From positions 21,230,667 through 21,294,666 of the forward strand of contig CM048842.1 of NCBI GenBank assembly GCA_026545765.1: 64,000 nucleotides of DNA. The letters are read 5' to 3'. The position numbers and the translations under genes were made by a program. Shown here in pieces: positions 31,781 to 43,789 of this stretch (position 1 is its first letter; each line of letters opens with the position of its first letter). Below the pieces are notes generated by a model. That model did no database searches and was not told the origin of the DNA. It saw nothing but the letters and a program-made list of their open reading frames with translations. This stretch comes from Plantago major. Its lineage: Eukaryota > Streptophyta > Magnoliopsida > Lamiales > Plantaginaceae.

Positions 31781-34580
31781 CACCCCCAAACTAGTTTCTT
31801 GCTCGTCCTCGAGCAAGGCAATAACGATAAACAAGAAGTGACTATGAAATGAGTAAAGCGCATAAACCACCACATAGACAAGCAGCTAGTTTCTAGGGTT
31901 TCAAACTCCACTGACTCACTTAGTTCAACTCCAACCTCTATGTGACTCCACAGCAAGAAAATAACAAGCATCACTCACTACAGCCAGCGGTTACAAGTGT
32001 AACCAAATTTCCTTCAAGGTGTACTTTAAGATCATTACCTTGTGGTAATGTTATGCAATCCCGCTCCCAAAAGTCAAGGTACAAATCAAAGTAGTACTCA
32101 GGTTGGCTTGGTAAGTAAAATAGGTAGGATAATATAGAGGAGTGTTTGGCTAAGCATCATTAAAATATGAACAAGGCAAAACAAAGGGTATTTCAGGGGG
32201 ACTTATCCTTCCGAACACCGAGTTCCTTCTTTCAACTTCGTCTTCTCGTAATGATAAATCTTCAACTTCTCCTTCATCACCATAACTTCTTCATCGGTTG
32301 CTTCACACATACACCACTTGCTCCTTCATTTTTTCTCTTTTTTTTCTTTTGACATACTATTTTTTGCAGTCGTTTTACCGACTCGTACGATTTTGGTTGG
32401 ACATCATTGGGCTCTTTTAGTCTCTACATTTTTTGGTAGTGTCTATTTTACCGAATTCCGCACTTTTGTGCGTGCTGGTTTGGTATACATGCCATCAACC
32501 CTCACGGACATGTAGCTTTTTAGAGCCACACTGGTATGTGGGTAGTATCTGTAACATGCCCAACACGAAAAGGGTGATCACAAGAACCACAGATCCACTC
32601 TGAGACTTTTGTATCATTGCTTTTTTCGGTACTTTCTTTTTTATTTTTTCTGGAGCAAGAGCTAGTGATTTTTAGCACTGGTAATACAAAAGTAGGGCCA
32701 ACAAGGTTACCTTTCGATGATGTTCATCTTCCACTTCTCCCCCCAACCAATTCTCGATCATGATCAAAACATGATTCTCCTCCATTCTTTGGAACTCATT
32801 GCTTCATTTCTTCGTTCAAGCTCGGCGGTGGGTTGTTGACACCGCTTAAGTAAAGCATGTATAGGATATATATGGTGGAGTTTCATAAGGGCTCAAAAAG
32901 CTTTCAGAGGGATCAGTGAAAGGTATAGAAAAAGATTCAGAAAGGCTAGTACTACAAATCACATTCATGCTGCTGACAAATAAGGACTCAAGGGTAGTAG
33001 TGTTGACATGGTTGCACACAGGATTTAATTGGAGTAGCAAGTAAACTCACTCAACAAAGTAGTATGGGTCGGGTTTGGTCAGAGCATAAATTCAATAAGC
33101 AGCGAAGCATGAAAACAAATCCACAACTCCTCATCTTAGTCATAATTTATACTTAGTACTCTTATCACAGATCTTCCTTCTTTTCAAAAAGGCAAGTAAC
33201 CCTAGACGCAACAGATAAAAGTAAATCTAGTTCTTAGACGTAATTAATCATAACTTAACTAAGTGCGAATATTTAAAAGATACTGCAGACCAAGCAAGTT
33301 AGCAGGCAGTAATCAAATCAATTTTTTCCCCCAAACCTAGTAGAGAGCAGATAGGAAACTAGGAAAGTAAAGAAGAAAAAGGACAGATACTCCCCTCTCG
33401 ATGTTGTTCTTCCAAGGAGTAATGCTTGTTCATTTCATTCCTCCTCCGCGTATCATCTTGATCTCTCCGCTGGTCATCACTCACGAGCTCGACAAAGAGT
33501 TTATGCATCTTGTGATGGGTATCCTCCTTCGTTCTTCCATGGTACCTGGGCTCAAAAGTGTGTGCGATAGCATGTTTGGAGTGAACTCTGGTCTATAGCT
33601 TATATGGAAATCTCATGGGGTTTCCTCCCCCAAACCTGAAGTTTGGTTCAGCATGTATGCAAAATTCGAGCTTGTGATAAGTCAATAGCTACTTCAAATC
33701 AATGCATGAACTAAGCATGTAGCGCAATTTCTCATATTGTGTCAAGCATCAAAGTGAAGAGCATATTGCAATGAAAATTCCATCCAATGAGCATATGACG
33801 ATGCAAACATGTTTCCTAAGCATAATTCTTAAAGTAAAGATCATGTGAGCATGTAATAGAAGGAGAAAAGGGTCGACAAAGGGATTTGTTCTATTGAGAC
33901 ATTGAACACATGGTGAGCAAGAACAAAAACCCTCAAATTCTCAATCAATTTGTCAAATCTCAACCAAGGCAAGTGTTAATAAGGTGAATACTAGAAGTAA
34001 GCATGTATCCACATATCCCAAACATAATCAATTCAATCAATTGAAGCATATAATTGCATAGCACTCAAGAGGCAAGAAGAAAGTGCAAGCAAAAAGGTGA
34101 AGGATAGAAACTTGAATTTGAAGATGTTGTAAAGATAATATTGAGTAGAGATCACTTACTTGGTGTTGTCGGTAGATGGGCAAGCTAGGAATGCAATAGG
34201 TACGATGAAATTATAGAGCAAATGAAGAATTTTGAAGAATGAAGTGGGGTGGAAAAATCTCTTTTGGGGTTCAAAAAGGGAGAAGAAGTGAGCTGCAAGC
34301 AGCTCACTGTGGTCGCCAGTCGACCGCGGTGAGGCTGATGCCTCACTGCTTTTTCTTTCGCGAGATTTTGCGTTTTCTCGATTCTTATTGGTTTTTTATT
34401 CGTTTTTGAAATGCAACAAATGAACTTAAGTAATGAATTAAGAAATTTTAAAAAGTTTAAAAACTATTTTGAAAAGGTTTTTGGTGCAGAAATCGAGGAA
34501 ACACGGAAAAACAAAAATGCAAATGCAAGTGCGAAAATTAAACGTGAATTTGGGTTGCCTCCCAAGAAGCTCTTGTTTTA
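31781..34580 (-). other. 3' untranslated region of gypsy E
   Basis: No coding frame I can support. On the minus strand it ends in a purine tract (about CTAGTTTGGGGGTG) immediately before the LTR, preceded by a hairpin (31799-31816, TTGCTCG/CGAGCAA stem) as in gypsy B. The shared module lies at 32401-32608. TTGGGAGGCAACCCAA (34550-34565 as reverse complement), common upstream of 3' regions of plant gypsy elements, lies next to the PIF insertion. Around 34305-34350 are short GC-rich inverted segments. Confidence 0.6.
32401..32608 (-). repeat. Shared 3' module, copy in gypsy E
   Basis: Read on the minus strand it follows gypsy B's 28643-28845 closely over about 200 bases, including GTGAGGGTTGATGGCATG and the hairpin CGCACAAAAGTGCG (32459-32472). 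It lies about 0.6-0.8 kb before E's 3' LTR. Confidence 0.75.
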
Positions 34581-34923
34581 GACCACTCCCAATGGGAGTG
34601 GTCGTGAGGCCGGCCTGCTGTGGTGCTCCAATGGAGCACCACGGCCGGCCGTGAGGCACGGCCAACCCTGAATTCAGCCTTACGATGGCTGAATTCGGGG
34701 CCTCGCCGTCTCCAAATTATTGGCCTCACCTAACGGTCAAGCAAATGGTGGGCCCCACCATTTTTTAATTTTTTTTTATTTTTTTAAAATTAATTTATAA
34801 AGTAATATTAAATAAAAAAATACCCCAATGACTATATTTTTTCGAGATCTATAAATACAACTCATTCACAACTCATTTCACCACAACTCAAGTTCCTCTC
34901 ATCTTCCATTTCTTAAACTCAAA
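34581..34923 (+). other. PIF left terminus with palindromes
   Basis: The terminal repeat continues into a palindrome (34583-34601, 9-base arms CCACTCCCA/TGGGAGTGG). Another lies at 34620-34642 (11-base arms starting GTGGTGCTCCA), then GGCCGGCC, and a gapped AATTCAGCC...GGCTGAATT pair (about 34671-34695). An AT-rich stretch and TATAAATAC (about 34850) precede the transposase ATG at 34924. Confidence 0.7.
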
Positions 34924-36336
34924 ATGTCTCTGAACTCAAACACATATACAAACATGTCTGCAATTAATCACTACATCAACAACTTATCATCATCTAGTTC
35001 CGATGATGATGAGTTTGCACAATATGCTGATTCGTCTTCTTCCTCTTGAAGCACACAAACTGATTACTATACCCGTGCTACCAAATTTCTTATTCAAGCC
35101 ACTCCTCACATAATCAACCACTGCGAGCAACAAAATCCACGAAGGAGGTCGGGGTATACGCGTGAATACATTGATCGGAAAAGGGAATAGTTTGATGTTC
35201 TACTCGATAACGATTACTTTGTTGAACGTCCAACATGGGGAGCGATCAAGTTCCGACGTTGGTTCAGGATGCAAAGGCCATTGTTTCTCCGGATCGTCGA
35301 AGCTTTAGAGAAATACGATCCGTATTTTCAACAACGCCGGGATGCTACAGGGAGGTTGGGTTTTACGGCAAAACAGAAATGCACATCTGCCATCCGACAA
35401 CTTGCATATGGTGTATGTGCAGACATGGTGGACGAATACACTCGTGTAAGTCAAACGACTGGTCAAGAGGCACTGAAGGCCTTTTGTGATGGTGTTGTTG
35501 CGGTTTTTGGTCCTACATATATGAGGAGGGCCAATGTGGAGGATGTACGTCAATTAGTCCAGGTGAACACTAGTCGAGGTTTTCCCGGCATGCTTGGAAG
35601 TATCGATTGCATGCACTGGGAATGGAAGAACTGTCCGTCGGGTTGGAAAGGGCAGTTCCAAGGAAAAAACAACAGAGCCACACTTGTTTTGGAGGCGGTT
35701 ACATCCCAAGATACTTGGATTTGGCATGCTTTCTTTGGTGTTTCAGGGAAGTTGAATGATCGAATCATTGTGGAACGGTCACCGGTATTCGACGAATTAC
35801 TAAGGGGAAAAGCTCCTGCTGTTAACTTCGAAGTGAATGGGAATCAATATGACATGGGGTACTATCTAACTGATGGCATATATCCTATGTGGGCAACATT
35901 TGTGAAGTCAATTAAGGGTCCTATCAATCCAAAACAGGCCAAGTTCGCAATGCGGCAAGAGGCGTGCAGGAAAGATGTCAAACGTGCTTTCGGAGTTCTC
36001 CAAGCACGTTTCATAGTAATTAAGGATCCAGCATTGGCCCATACCCGAGAAGACCTTGCTAGGATCATGAATTGTTGCATTTGGTTGCACAATATGATAG
36101 TAGAGGATGAGCGGCACTTATATCGCAACTACAAAGACGTGATAGCAGAATTCAATGATGATGCTGTAGAATTAGGCATCCACAACGATGAGCTTAATGC
36201 CTACACACGCAGGGATTCCTATATCAATCAAATGGATGACTATTTGAGCAAAAGGGCTGGGCTAGAAAGTAAGGAGACCCATTTGCGGCTTCAAGAAGAC
36301 ATCATGAACCATGTTTGGTCTTTCAACCATGAGTAG
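34924..36336 (+). pseudogene. PIF/Harbinger transposase, two stops and E-to-K change
   Basis: Cuts and joins DNA in cut-and-paste transposition. The frame from ATG 34924 (a Ser/Asp-rich start) to the TAG at 36334-36336 is about 470 codons, the usual plant size. It has in-frame stops TGA 35047-35049 and TAG 35188-35190, and is open from 35269 on. Catalytic motifs: first Asp in GSIDCMHWEW (codon 228, 35605), second Asp in YYLTDGIYP (codon 317, 35872). In the third motif, where plant PIF proteins have DVERAFG, this copy reads DVKRAFG (codon 353, AAA at 35980-35982). With the acidic residue replaced and two stops upstream, it should be inactive. Confidence 0.9.
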
Positions 36337-36810
36337 TTCTTTTCATTGTAATGTGTTGTTGTTTATTTCATTTTTATGCATGTGTGCTGTTGGTTTGTTT
36401 CCTATGATTTGCATTGTAATGTTTGATGTATTGTTGTTTGCATTATTTGTCTTTCATGTCTTTCTTTGCATTGTAATGTTTGATGTATTGCTGTTTCTGA
36501 GTTGATTTCAACGAATATGCAACTTCTTCATAATACAAATAGGCACCCATTTTCATTTCATTGGAAATTAGACATTACAACATAGAAAAAATACGACATA
36601 AAATAAAACCTAAGGATTTAATAAAACGTACAAACAACAAACACTAATTTAAAGACAAACAGACAATAAGGGGTGATTTATGTTGCTCGATTACCCCCTG
36701 CAGGAGAATCCCTCACCTTGTATTGGAATGTCTTTGAACACGGGTGGGGGGCATCTTGCTGCATCTGTCACCGAATCCTGACGCTTACATTTCTTAAACA
36801 ACACCTTTAG

Positions 36811-37269
36811 TTATTCAAATAGTGGTTCATCTACCACGTAGTACCACTTAGCGTGACAGTCATAGGCCATTATCTCTGCCCAAACCTTCAAGTCGACTCG
36901 ATTCCTACCACCACTGAAGCAAATGCAACCACGCCTTTTACAAGGCCAAGTGAGGATCCTGTTGTAGCAAAAGTGCCTTGTATAGAGCTTCTCCACCTCA
37001 GCCTTCATGTCTTTCAACGTATAGTTGGCACCTTGCTCTGCAAGCTGGTTCTGCACCACCAGTAGGGCTTGCTCCTGCTTGTGAGGATAACACCACATCC
37101 CTAGCTGGGCACACTTAAACAAACTGTGAAGCATGAATACCACACTTTCCTTGGTCATCTTTCCATCGTATAAATGGAAGTCTTGATAGGTACGAGCAGC
37201 ATTCTCTTGGGCTTCCGTCCATATTTGTGCATCAGGGATCACCGGCCTCCACGACGAACTGGAAGACAT
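36811..37269 (-). CDS. PIF/Harbinger Myb/SANT-like protein
   Basis: The second gene of PIF/Harbinger elements, thought to work with the transposase in DNA binding and nuclear import. 152 codons from ATG 37267-37269 (MSSSSSWRPVIPDAQIWTEA). It contains Trp-based helices typical of the family: WTEAQENAARTYQDF near residue 17, LKDMKAEVEKLYTRHFCYNR near residue 84 and VDLKVWAEIMAYD near residue 124. It lies on the opposite strand to the transposase, tail to tail, as in many plant copies. The frame is open, but codons about 106-114 (WPCKRRGCICF) look unlike the family and may hide paired frameshifts. Moderately sure of the family. Confidence 0.75.
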   Translation of the reverse strand: MSSSSSWRPVIPDAQIWTEAQENAARTYQDFHLYDGKMTKESVVFMLHSLFKCAQLGMWCYPHKQEQALLVVQNQLAEQGANYTLKDMKAEVEKLYTRHFCYNRILTWPCKRRGCICFSGGRNRVDLKVWAEIMAYDCHAKWYYVVDEPLFE

Positions 37270-37827
37270 CTTGCAAAGAGTGTTTGAGTTGGAAATTTGA
37301 TCTGATATTGAGTTGTTGAGTGTGAGGTTTGGATGAATAAGTGTAGTCTATTTATAGTGAAACGAGTCGAAATTCATGTTGGAATTGAGACTTCAAATTC
37401 AGATGAAATTGAGATTCACCTTGAAATTCAATCCTTGGAATGAGGTTTGATGCTGTATAGTCAGGTATCCAATGATAACTATCCTCGTAAAGTGCAGACA
37501 ACAATCCTTCAATGTCATTATCCATATCTTGTACTAGATTTGTTCTGTTTTTTCCTCATTTTTTTCATTCTGATTTAAATCTCCATAAATTATAAAATGA
37601 GTTTTAAGAATCCAATTTGAGTAATTTCAACTTCTAAATACTCTTATAATATATGAAGAAAGCTAAAAAAAAATATAAAATAAAATACGAAAAATTAATA
37701 AAAAACACTATTCACGGTCGTCCGACGACCTGTTGGACAGTTTTTTTTTCTGCAGTGGTCGTTAAATCAGCCGTCGCTCACGACCGCAACTATTCACGGT
37801 CGTCGCGACGACCCATTGGGAGTGGTC
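37270..37827. other. PIF right terminus
   Basis: Upstream region of the Myb-like gene and the right end. It holds two copies of TATTCACGGTCGTC (about 37709 and 37791), a perfect 16-base palindrome GGTCGTCGCGACGACC (37798-37813) and the terminal repeat ending at 37827. Confidence 0.7.
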
Positions 37828-37830
37828 TTA

Positions 37831-39412
37831 GGTCTTATAGCTCGACCCCTGTCCAGAGAAGACCTTTAGGATGGGTGCATGTGGTTTATGTTAGGTCCGT
37901 CCACCCAATTCCACCTTCCAACACCGTTCTTCTTCCACATCCTTGTTGGCAGGTTTCAATTGATGTTAGGTCCATCAACACATTCCTAGTTCCTGTCAAA
38001 CACACACCCCCCCCCCCAACCCGAATTAGCTCTCTCCTTCTTGGTATCGCCCTCTTCTTCTTCTTCCTTCGTAGCTGGAAAATGGTTGGTTCAGTGAAGA
38101 AGTTATCGTCATCCTTAGAGTACTCGTGGATGTGATTTCTCTTATGAATGTATCCAGTCCTTCTTCCAACCACACTTATATCAGTCCATGGCTCATCACC
38201 GAACTCCTTCACTTCCATTCCTTTAAGTACTATCTTGGTGTCAGATCCCACTCGACTGAATGGATCTCCATCGAACAACCTGTTCTCATAATTTGGGTTG
38301 CAAACCACGGCTTTCCTTCTACGCCTTCCATTGATGTGTCCGTGAGAGATTCTGCTTTCCTTCGTTTAGAGTACCCCTTTGAGAATGATTCGTATTCCTG
38401 TGTTCTATATTTCTGCGCAATGCTAATCAGACAGTTAAAATCAAGTTTACGGTCAGGGGTGGTTGTAAAAATCTTCCAATCATTGAGTCGGAAAATCATG
38501 GGAATACGTTGAGTGAGTGGGTTTCACAATGATTGGTCCCTTTCCGCATAAGGCATAATATAATAATCACGAATAACGAATTCAATTTCTTCTAATTTCC
38601 TCATGGGGTCGGTTTCATGGGTAGTAGTACTAGTGATGCAAGTAACGACAAACAATATAGAATCAGGATCAGTTAAAGTATAGGAAGCAGATTGCTTGTT
38701 GTCACCTGCTTCGAAGGTGTGGTGGGATATATGGTTCGATGGCCTTGTGAAGGCCACCCATCGTATCTTCAAACTCCCCACAATCCTCCTGTTTACTAGC
38801 TTCGAGTACTTGATGGTTCCCTCGAGTATCTTCTTGCTCGGTGTATGTCTCTTCTTCCATAGGCTTGGTCCATTGAGCTTTGGTTCGTACGAGTGGTTCC
38901 ATATATCCCACCTTTATCTCAGTCGACTCCTCCATACTCTCCATTTGTTTTCCACGTATTACTTTGACATGTTGAGTTCTCATCATCTCTTCTTCTTCCT
39001 CGACTATCCCCTCGGTTGCTTCAAGTAGTCTCCTCATTACTTCTCTCTTGTCGATAGAAGTATCATTGCTGTCCAAATCCCATACTTGATTAGCCCACCT
39101 TTCTACGACATACGCTTGGAGCCATTGTCCATAGTCCTTTAACTTGTCGCATAGATGATGGACTTTCTTCATCATCTCGTAAAGTTCGATTCTACTCATC
39201 ATTGCTCTCATAGACTCTTGGCTAAGTCACTCGCATATCTCAACAAGTTCGTCTGGTTGAATCTCCATGATGACCCCATCGCACTCCTCCTAAATCAAGC
39301 CTCTATAATCCTTTTCTATCTTCTTGTAGAAGTATAGCAATTGTGTGTACTTGACCTCAGGTTCTTTATGCAATGCGATCTTGAATCTCCACCAAACTTC
39401 ATAGAACGTCTC
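37831..39412 (-). pseudogene. Unrecognised reading frames of gypsy E
   Basis: On the minus strand, downstream of E's gag start and split from it by copia F. The frame 38702-39211 (169 codons) encodes a polar, Glu-rich protein (YEMMKKVHHLCDKLKDYGQW near the start, PYIPPHLRSR at the end). Frames 38230-38499 and 37886-38308 follow, overlapping, with KIVLKGMEVKEFGDEPWTDI in the latter. None shows RT, integrase or protease motifs. Before 39211 the sequence still resembles gag's tail. They may be remnants of gag plus a protein private to this non-autonomous family. GTCTC (39408-39412) is the duplication of copia F. Confidence 0.5.
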
Positions 39413-40828
39413 TGTTAGGAATATATGTTAGTATTTTGATCAATCATCACATGTTCTTATCTTAGCCAGAAAGGTGATTAAGTACTCTTGGTTCACTTGA
39501 ACATTGTAAAAGAGGAAATCACTGAGTATGATTAGTCTAGTAAATCTTGTATTAGGATTATAGGTCTCTGAGTGTAATTTTTATTTCCAGAAGACCATGA
39601 AAGATCAATCCTAGCAATGGAGCTTTTCTGAAGATAGCACAAGATTTATGAAGATATCAAGGTTTAGTCTAACTCAGAAAGACTATGTCCTTAATCCTTT
39701 CTTAAGTGTATTTACTTACTTTTGAAATATGATTCTGGACACATGACATCATGAGTATGGAGCATGCAAGCCATGAGAAAGGCTCATGTATCTGTTGAAG
39801 ACTACAGGACAAGAAATAGTACAAGTGCATTAATTGCATCGGCAGAAAAGCCGCTGAAGCACAGTCCTCTCTGAGACATAAGACAAGGACTTCTGAGTAC
39901 TCATTTCTAGATAAGTATGGACTGAATTTGAATTATGTCTAACGGATATCATTCCAACAACTCTCAAATTCATCTATATATATCACACACTTAGATGCCG
40001 AGAAATACACACCTTAGAACGCTCTATCTTGCAAACTTACCATCAAGTAAAGTATTCTCTCAGGCACTCTACTACCCTTTCTGAAAGCTTTCTGTTGCTC
40101 GAAGAATTACTAGTAGCTCTAAGTTGTCTTGAACCTTAACAACAGATTGTTATTCGTGAAAGAGTTGAACTATCAGATACCCTTTCTGAAGATCATTCTC
40201 CAGAATGGACATCAATTACTTGGGTCAGTAAAGAGCAGACTGCCATCCACTGAACAAGTGTATTAAGTAGTCTTGTTCTATTAGGCTCTCTGAAAACATA
40301 ACTGGAAAGTTATACGAGAAGCCTCTCTGACAAATCTTATAACCAACACCATCAAGGCTTGGAGTAGAGGAAGTACTTGATTTGGAAAATCAAGGAATAA
40401 CTCCAAGGTTATCTGAGTAGAGGAAGTACTTAGCTCTAGGAGCTGGGGAATAACTCAGGGGGAACATTTGGTTGGGAACCATTTGTTTAGGAATCTTAGA
40501 ATAGGATTATTGTAAGGTGAACTCAATTATATGTTCTAGTGAATTCTAGGTCTCAGAAAGACCGAAGTGGATTAGTTGGAGGATTACGCCACCTCCAGAT
40601 ACCACTATACTTGCTGTGTCATTTACCTTTCTATATTTACATTTCAGCAAAGCGCACACACACACATACTTATTGTTTCTGCACTTACCTATCTTAAAGT
40701 TTCTACGCTCTGAATTTAAGTATCAGAAACCCCCATGTTTCTGAGAAACTGTGTTTATCGACAAAAGTTTTAAAAGACTATTCACCCCCCCCCCCTAGTA
40801 TTTTACTTTGCCGTTATCTGGACCAACA
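39413..40828 (+). repeat. 5' LTR of copia F
   Basis: Starts TGTTAGGAATATATG and ends GGACCAACA. It has a TATA box (CTATATATAT, about 39976), two hairpin units at about 40362-40455 (GATTT/AAATC and AGCTC/GAGCT stems) and a run of 11 C at 40785-40795. Confidence 0.95.
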
Positions 40829-40830
40829 AG

Positions 40831-40842
40831 TGGTATCAGAGT
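40831..40842 (+). other. Primer binding site, tRNA-iMet (F)
   Basis: TGGTATCAGAGT, two bases after the LTR, is the copia tRNA-Met site with its last base changed. Confidence 0.9.
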
Positions 40843-40945
40843 AGGAGGTTCACAAGCCTTCTGCACTGAACTTAGATCCCCAGATAGGTGAAGGAACTTT
40901 GTCCCTTTCTAAGGACTATATAATTTGTGTGTTAAGTGTGCAGGT

Positions 40946-43400
40946 ATGTCTCTGAGTGATGCACCCGTTCTGAAGCCAGAAAACTACGAGAAATGGGAAA
41001 ACAACATGATGCTCCATCTGGAGGCCATTAGTGACGAGATGATCTATGTCATCAATGAAGGGCCTATCAAAATCAGACAACTCAAACAAGTTACTGAGGT
41101 GTCTGATGGAAGAAAAGCCTTAGATAAGAAGATGGAAGCGAGGATGCGGCTGCTAGTGATAGTGGTCGTGTTGCTCGTGGAAGCATTATGTATGGAGACA
41201 AGCCAAGAGAGCTCTGGACATCTGAAGATGCCAAGAGACACAGATTGGATGGTCAAGCTCGTAGTATCATCATCATATCGACACCTGAGCACATACAAGC
41301 GTGGGGTGCTAAACGGCAAAAGTCGCACAGCAATTGATTGAAGAAATCTGTGCCGGAACTGAGAAAACCAAGGAAAACAAGTTCGAAGTTCTTAAATTGA
41401 ATTTCCAAAACTTCAAACAAGGTCCCACTAAAACTCTGGAAGAACTTGATTTCAGGTTTACTACTCTTATGAGTGATATGGCTGCACTTGGTGAAAGCAA
41501 CAGATACTCCCAGACAGAAAAGATTAAGACTATTATCAGAAGTCTCAATCACAACTGGGAGCACACTAAGTTCTTTTATTTCAACCAAGGGATGCCAAAT
41601 ATCACTCCAGTAGAGCTCTTCTCTCATCTTGCTACTGTAGACTGTGAGACAACTCGGAGAGAACAAATAGCTGAAAAATTGCAAAGTGTTGCTCTAGTTT
41701 CTCAAGGTACTTCTGAAAAGCAGGATACCAAAGATGCATCTGAAGAAAATGCTCTTGCAGTAAGACACATGAAGAAATTTGTGAGTCAAGAGATTGAGAG
41801 AAGAAAAGCTAAAGAAAAGTTGAAAAAGCTTCTTGGCCCAAACTATCATCAGTACAAGAACATACAAATGAACAACTCTCTGAACACCCCCATTCAGAAA
41901 GGTGTTAGTACTGAAGCTGCAGAAATAGGAAATGATATCTGCTTCTATTGTCAAAAGCCTGGTCACTTCAAGAGAGATTGTCCTGCTTTAAACAAGCTCA
42001 AGACAGGTGACAAGAAGGACAGAAGAAATTTCAAGAGAAATCAAAGGTCCTTACTGACTGAAGAAAGGAAGAAGATTCAAATTCAACTTGATGCTCTAGA
42101 CATTGAGATAGATTCTGAAGATGGAGATTCAGATAACTCAAACCTACCATCACCAGAATTGTGTGGAATCACCCACGATGTAATCGACTTTGGCCTTAAG
42201 AAGAATGAAATGTGTGGAGTTCTTTGAGATTCTTTGGTCCAGACATCTCCAACATTAAAATATGTCTTATGGCTGATGAGGTAACTAACAATTCACAATT
42301 TCTGTACTATGAGAGTGATGATGGAATTGAGGATCTGGAGTTTGTCAAGAGTGAATTGGATCGTTATGAGAAAGAATTTCTAGAAGCACAATCCAAAACC
42401 AGAATTCTATAGGAAAGCAAAGAAACTCTTGAAAAAGAGGTTTCTGAGCTAACCAGAGTATCTGAGAACAAGAACGCTGAAATAGCCTTTCTGAAAGCTC
42501 AGATATCTGAGTATGAAAATTCTCACAAACTAGCCTTGGATGAACTTAATAAGAAAATGATGAAGCTGCTTTCTGAGAATGAAGAACTCAGAAAGAAAGA
42601 GCTATCCTTCCACTCTTATGCAAAGGCTAGTGACACTCACTGAGGTTCAATCCTATCTGAGAGATCCCTCTGAGAAAGGTGGACTTGGACTTGATGAACA
42701 ATCAAGTAATTAAATGCCCGCTCAAGAAGAGTGATGAAAGGTTGACCTTTGTAAAAGTCACGAATGATTCTTCAACCACCTATAGCATTGGTCAGAAAGC
42801 TAGGGTAGTTGACAAAGGAAAAGGAGTTGCAACCCAGCCTTCGAAAGAACAACAAGTTCACAAGAAACATGTGGATAAGGTTTCTGAAAAGAAACACAAC
42901 CCTCAGATATGCAACCATCCACATTGCTGCATTACTAGGAAGGGAAGAATTGCTGGAATAGGCAAATTCTCTACTGTACCATTTTATGAAAATAAAGATG
43001 GTGCAGAAACTAGTAAGGCTGCTGAAGAGCGCATTCAGAAAGCCAAAGGTGTTCGAAATGGCATTGGCTATCGTGCTATTGGAAAGGTCCTTCTGCAACA
43101 ATATAAGGAAGGACAAGAACAACGGCGCAAGGCTGATATTGCACGTAGCAATAGACAGAAGTGGAAGAAATCTCAAGCCACTGAAAAACTGAATGCCAGA
43201 GCTAGAAGGAACCTGGCCAGAAAGGCTAAGTTTGCTGGAAAGCAACCCTAGAAACCCAGGGTCCAGAAAGCACCAAAGGGAACACCTAGAAACACCCCAA
43301 GAAGGAAGATTGAGATCAAAATTACTGATTTTGTTGCATCTCCTTCTGATCAAGTTAGACAAAAACAAACTCCCAAGAAATTCACTAAAATGTGGATTCC
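40946..43400 (+). pseudogene. gag: Copia gag, broken (F)
   Basis: The start ATG is 40946 (MSLSDAPVLKPENYEKWEN). After a frameshifted stretch near 41140-41330, an open frame 41334-42227 holds the capsid core (LEELDFRFTTLMSDMAALG, NQGMPNITPVELFSHLA), a Lys-rich helix and an intact CCHC knuckle CFYCQKPGHFKRDC (about 41938-41979). A frame change near 42225, a TAG at 42410-42412 and another break near 42640 interrupt the coiled coil. A basic tail (42679-43251) follows, ending in TAG. The capsid-knuckle part is the best preserved gag in the window. Confidence 0.85.
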
Positions 43401-43789
43401 TACTGGAAGAATGTTTAGTCTAAGTGGTTCTATCTCTGAGGCAAGAACCTAACTCTTGTTTCCTATTTTGTGCAGAATGCCTCTTGGACTAAGGCTCAAT
43501 GGCTTTCTGATAGTGGATATGGAAAGCACATGACAAGAGACAAAGCAAATCTGGTCAACTACAAAGCTTGCAACACTGGACCAGACATCAGATTTGATGG
43601 AGGAGGATAAATCCCTCTCTGGGATCTGGCAACGTCAAATTAGGATCATTAACAATCACTGACGTATTACATGTTAAAGGTTTGAAATACAATCTATTTA
43701 GCATGAGCCAGTTTGCAGACAAGGGATTCACTGTGAAATTCAAAGCAAAGTATTGAAAACTTATAGACAATGAGTCAAAGCAGACAGTC
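43401..43789 (+). pseudogene. pol: Copia protease, broken (F)
   Basis: The active site is recognisable as LSDSGYGKHMTRD (about 43504-43542, Asp-Ser-Gly intact). The frame is broken by a small deletion and TAA near 43608, and by a TGA near 43754 where copia A encodes a Cys. These separate it from the long pol frame that follows. Confidence 0.8.

Larger units (their letters stand above)
34581..37827 (+). mobile_element. PIF/Harbinger DNA transposon P
   Basis: 3247 bases with 16-base perfect terminal inverted repeats GACCACTCCCAATGGG and the 3-base duplication TTA (34578-34580, 37828-37830), both diagnostic of PIF/Harbinger. It carries the usual two genes, a DDE transposase (plus) and a Myb/SANT-like protein (minus), converging on 36340-36810. 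Subterminal regions are rich in palindromes. Inserted in gypsy E. Confidence 0.95.

Noticed and set aside
37653..38512. Plus-strand frames of 160 and 128 codons across the PIF right end and gypsy E
   Set aside because: They cross the transposon boundary and lie opposite E's minus-strand frames; no recognisable domain.
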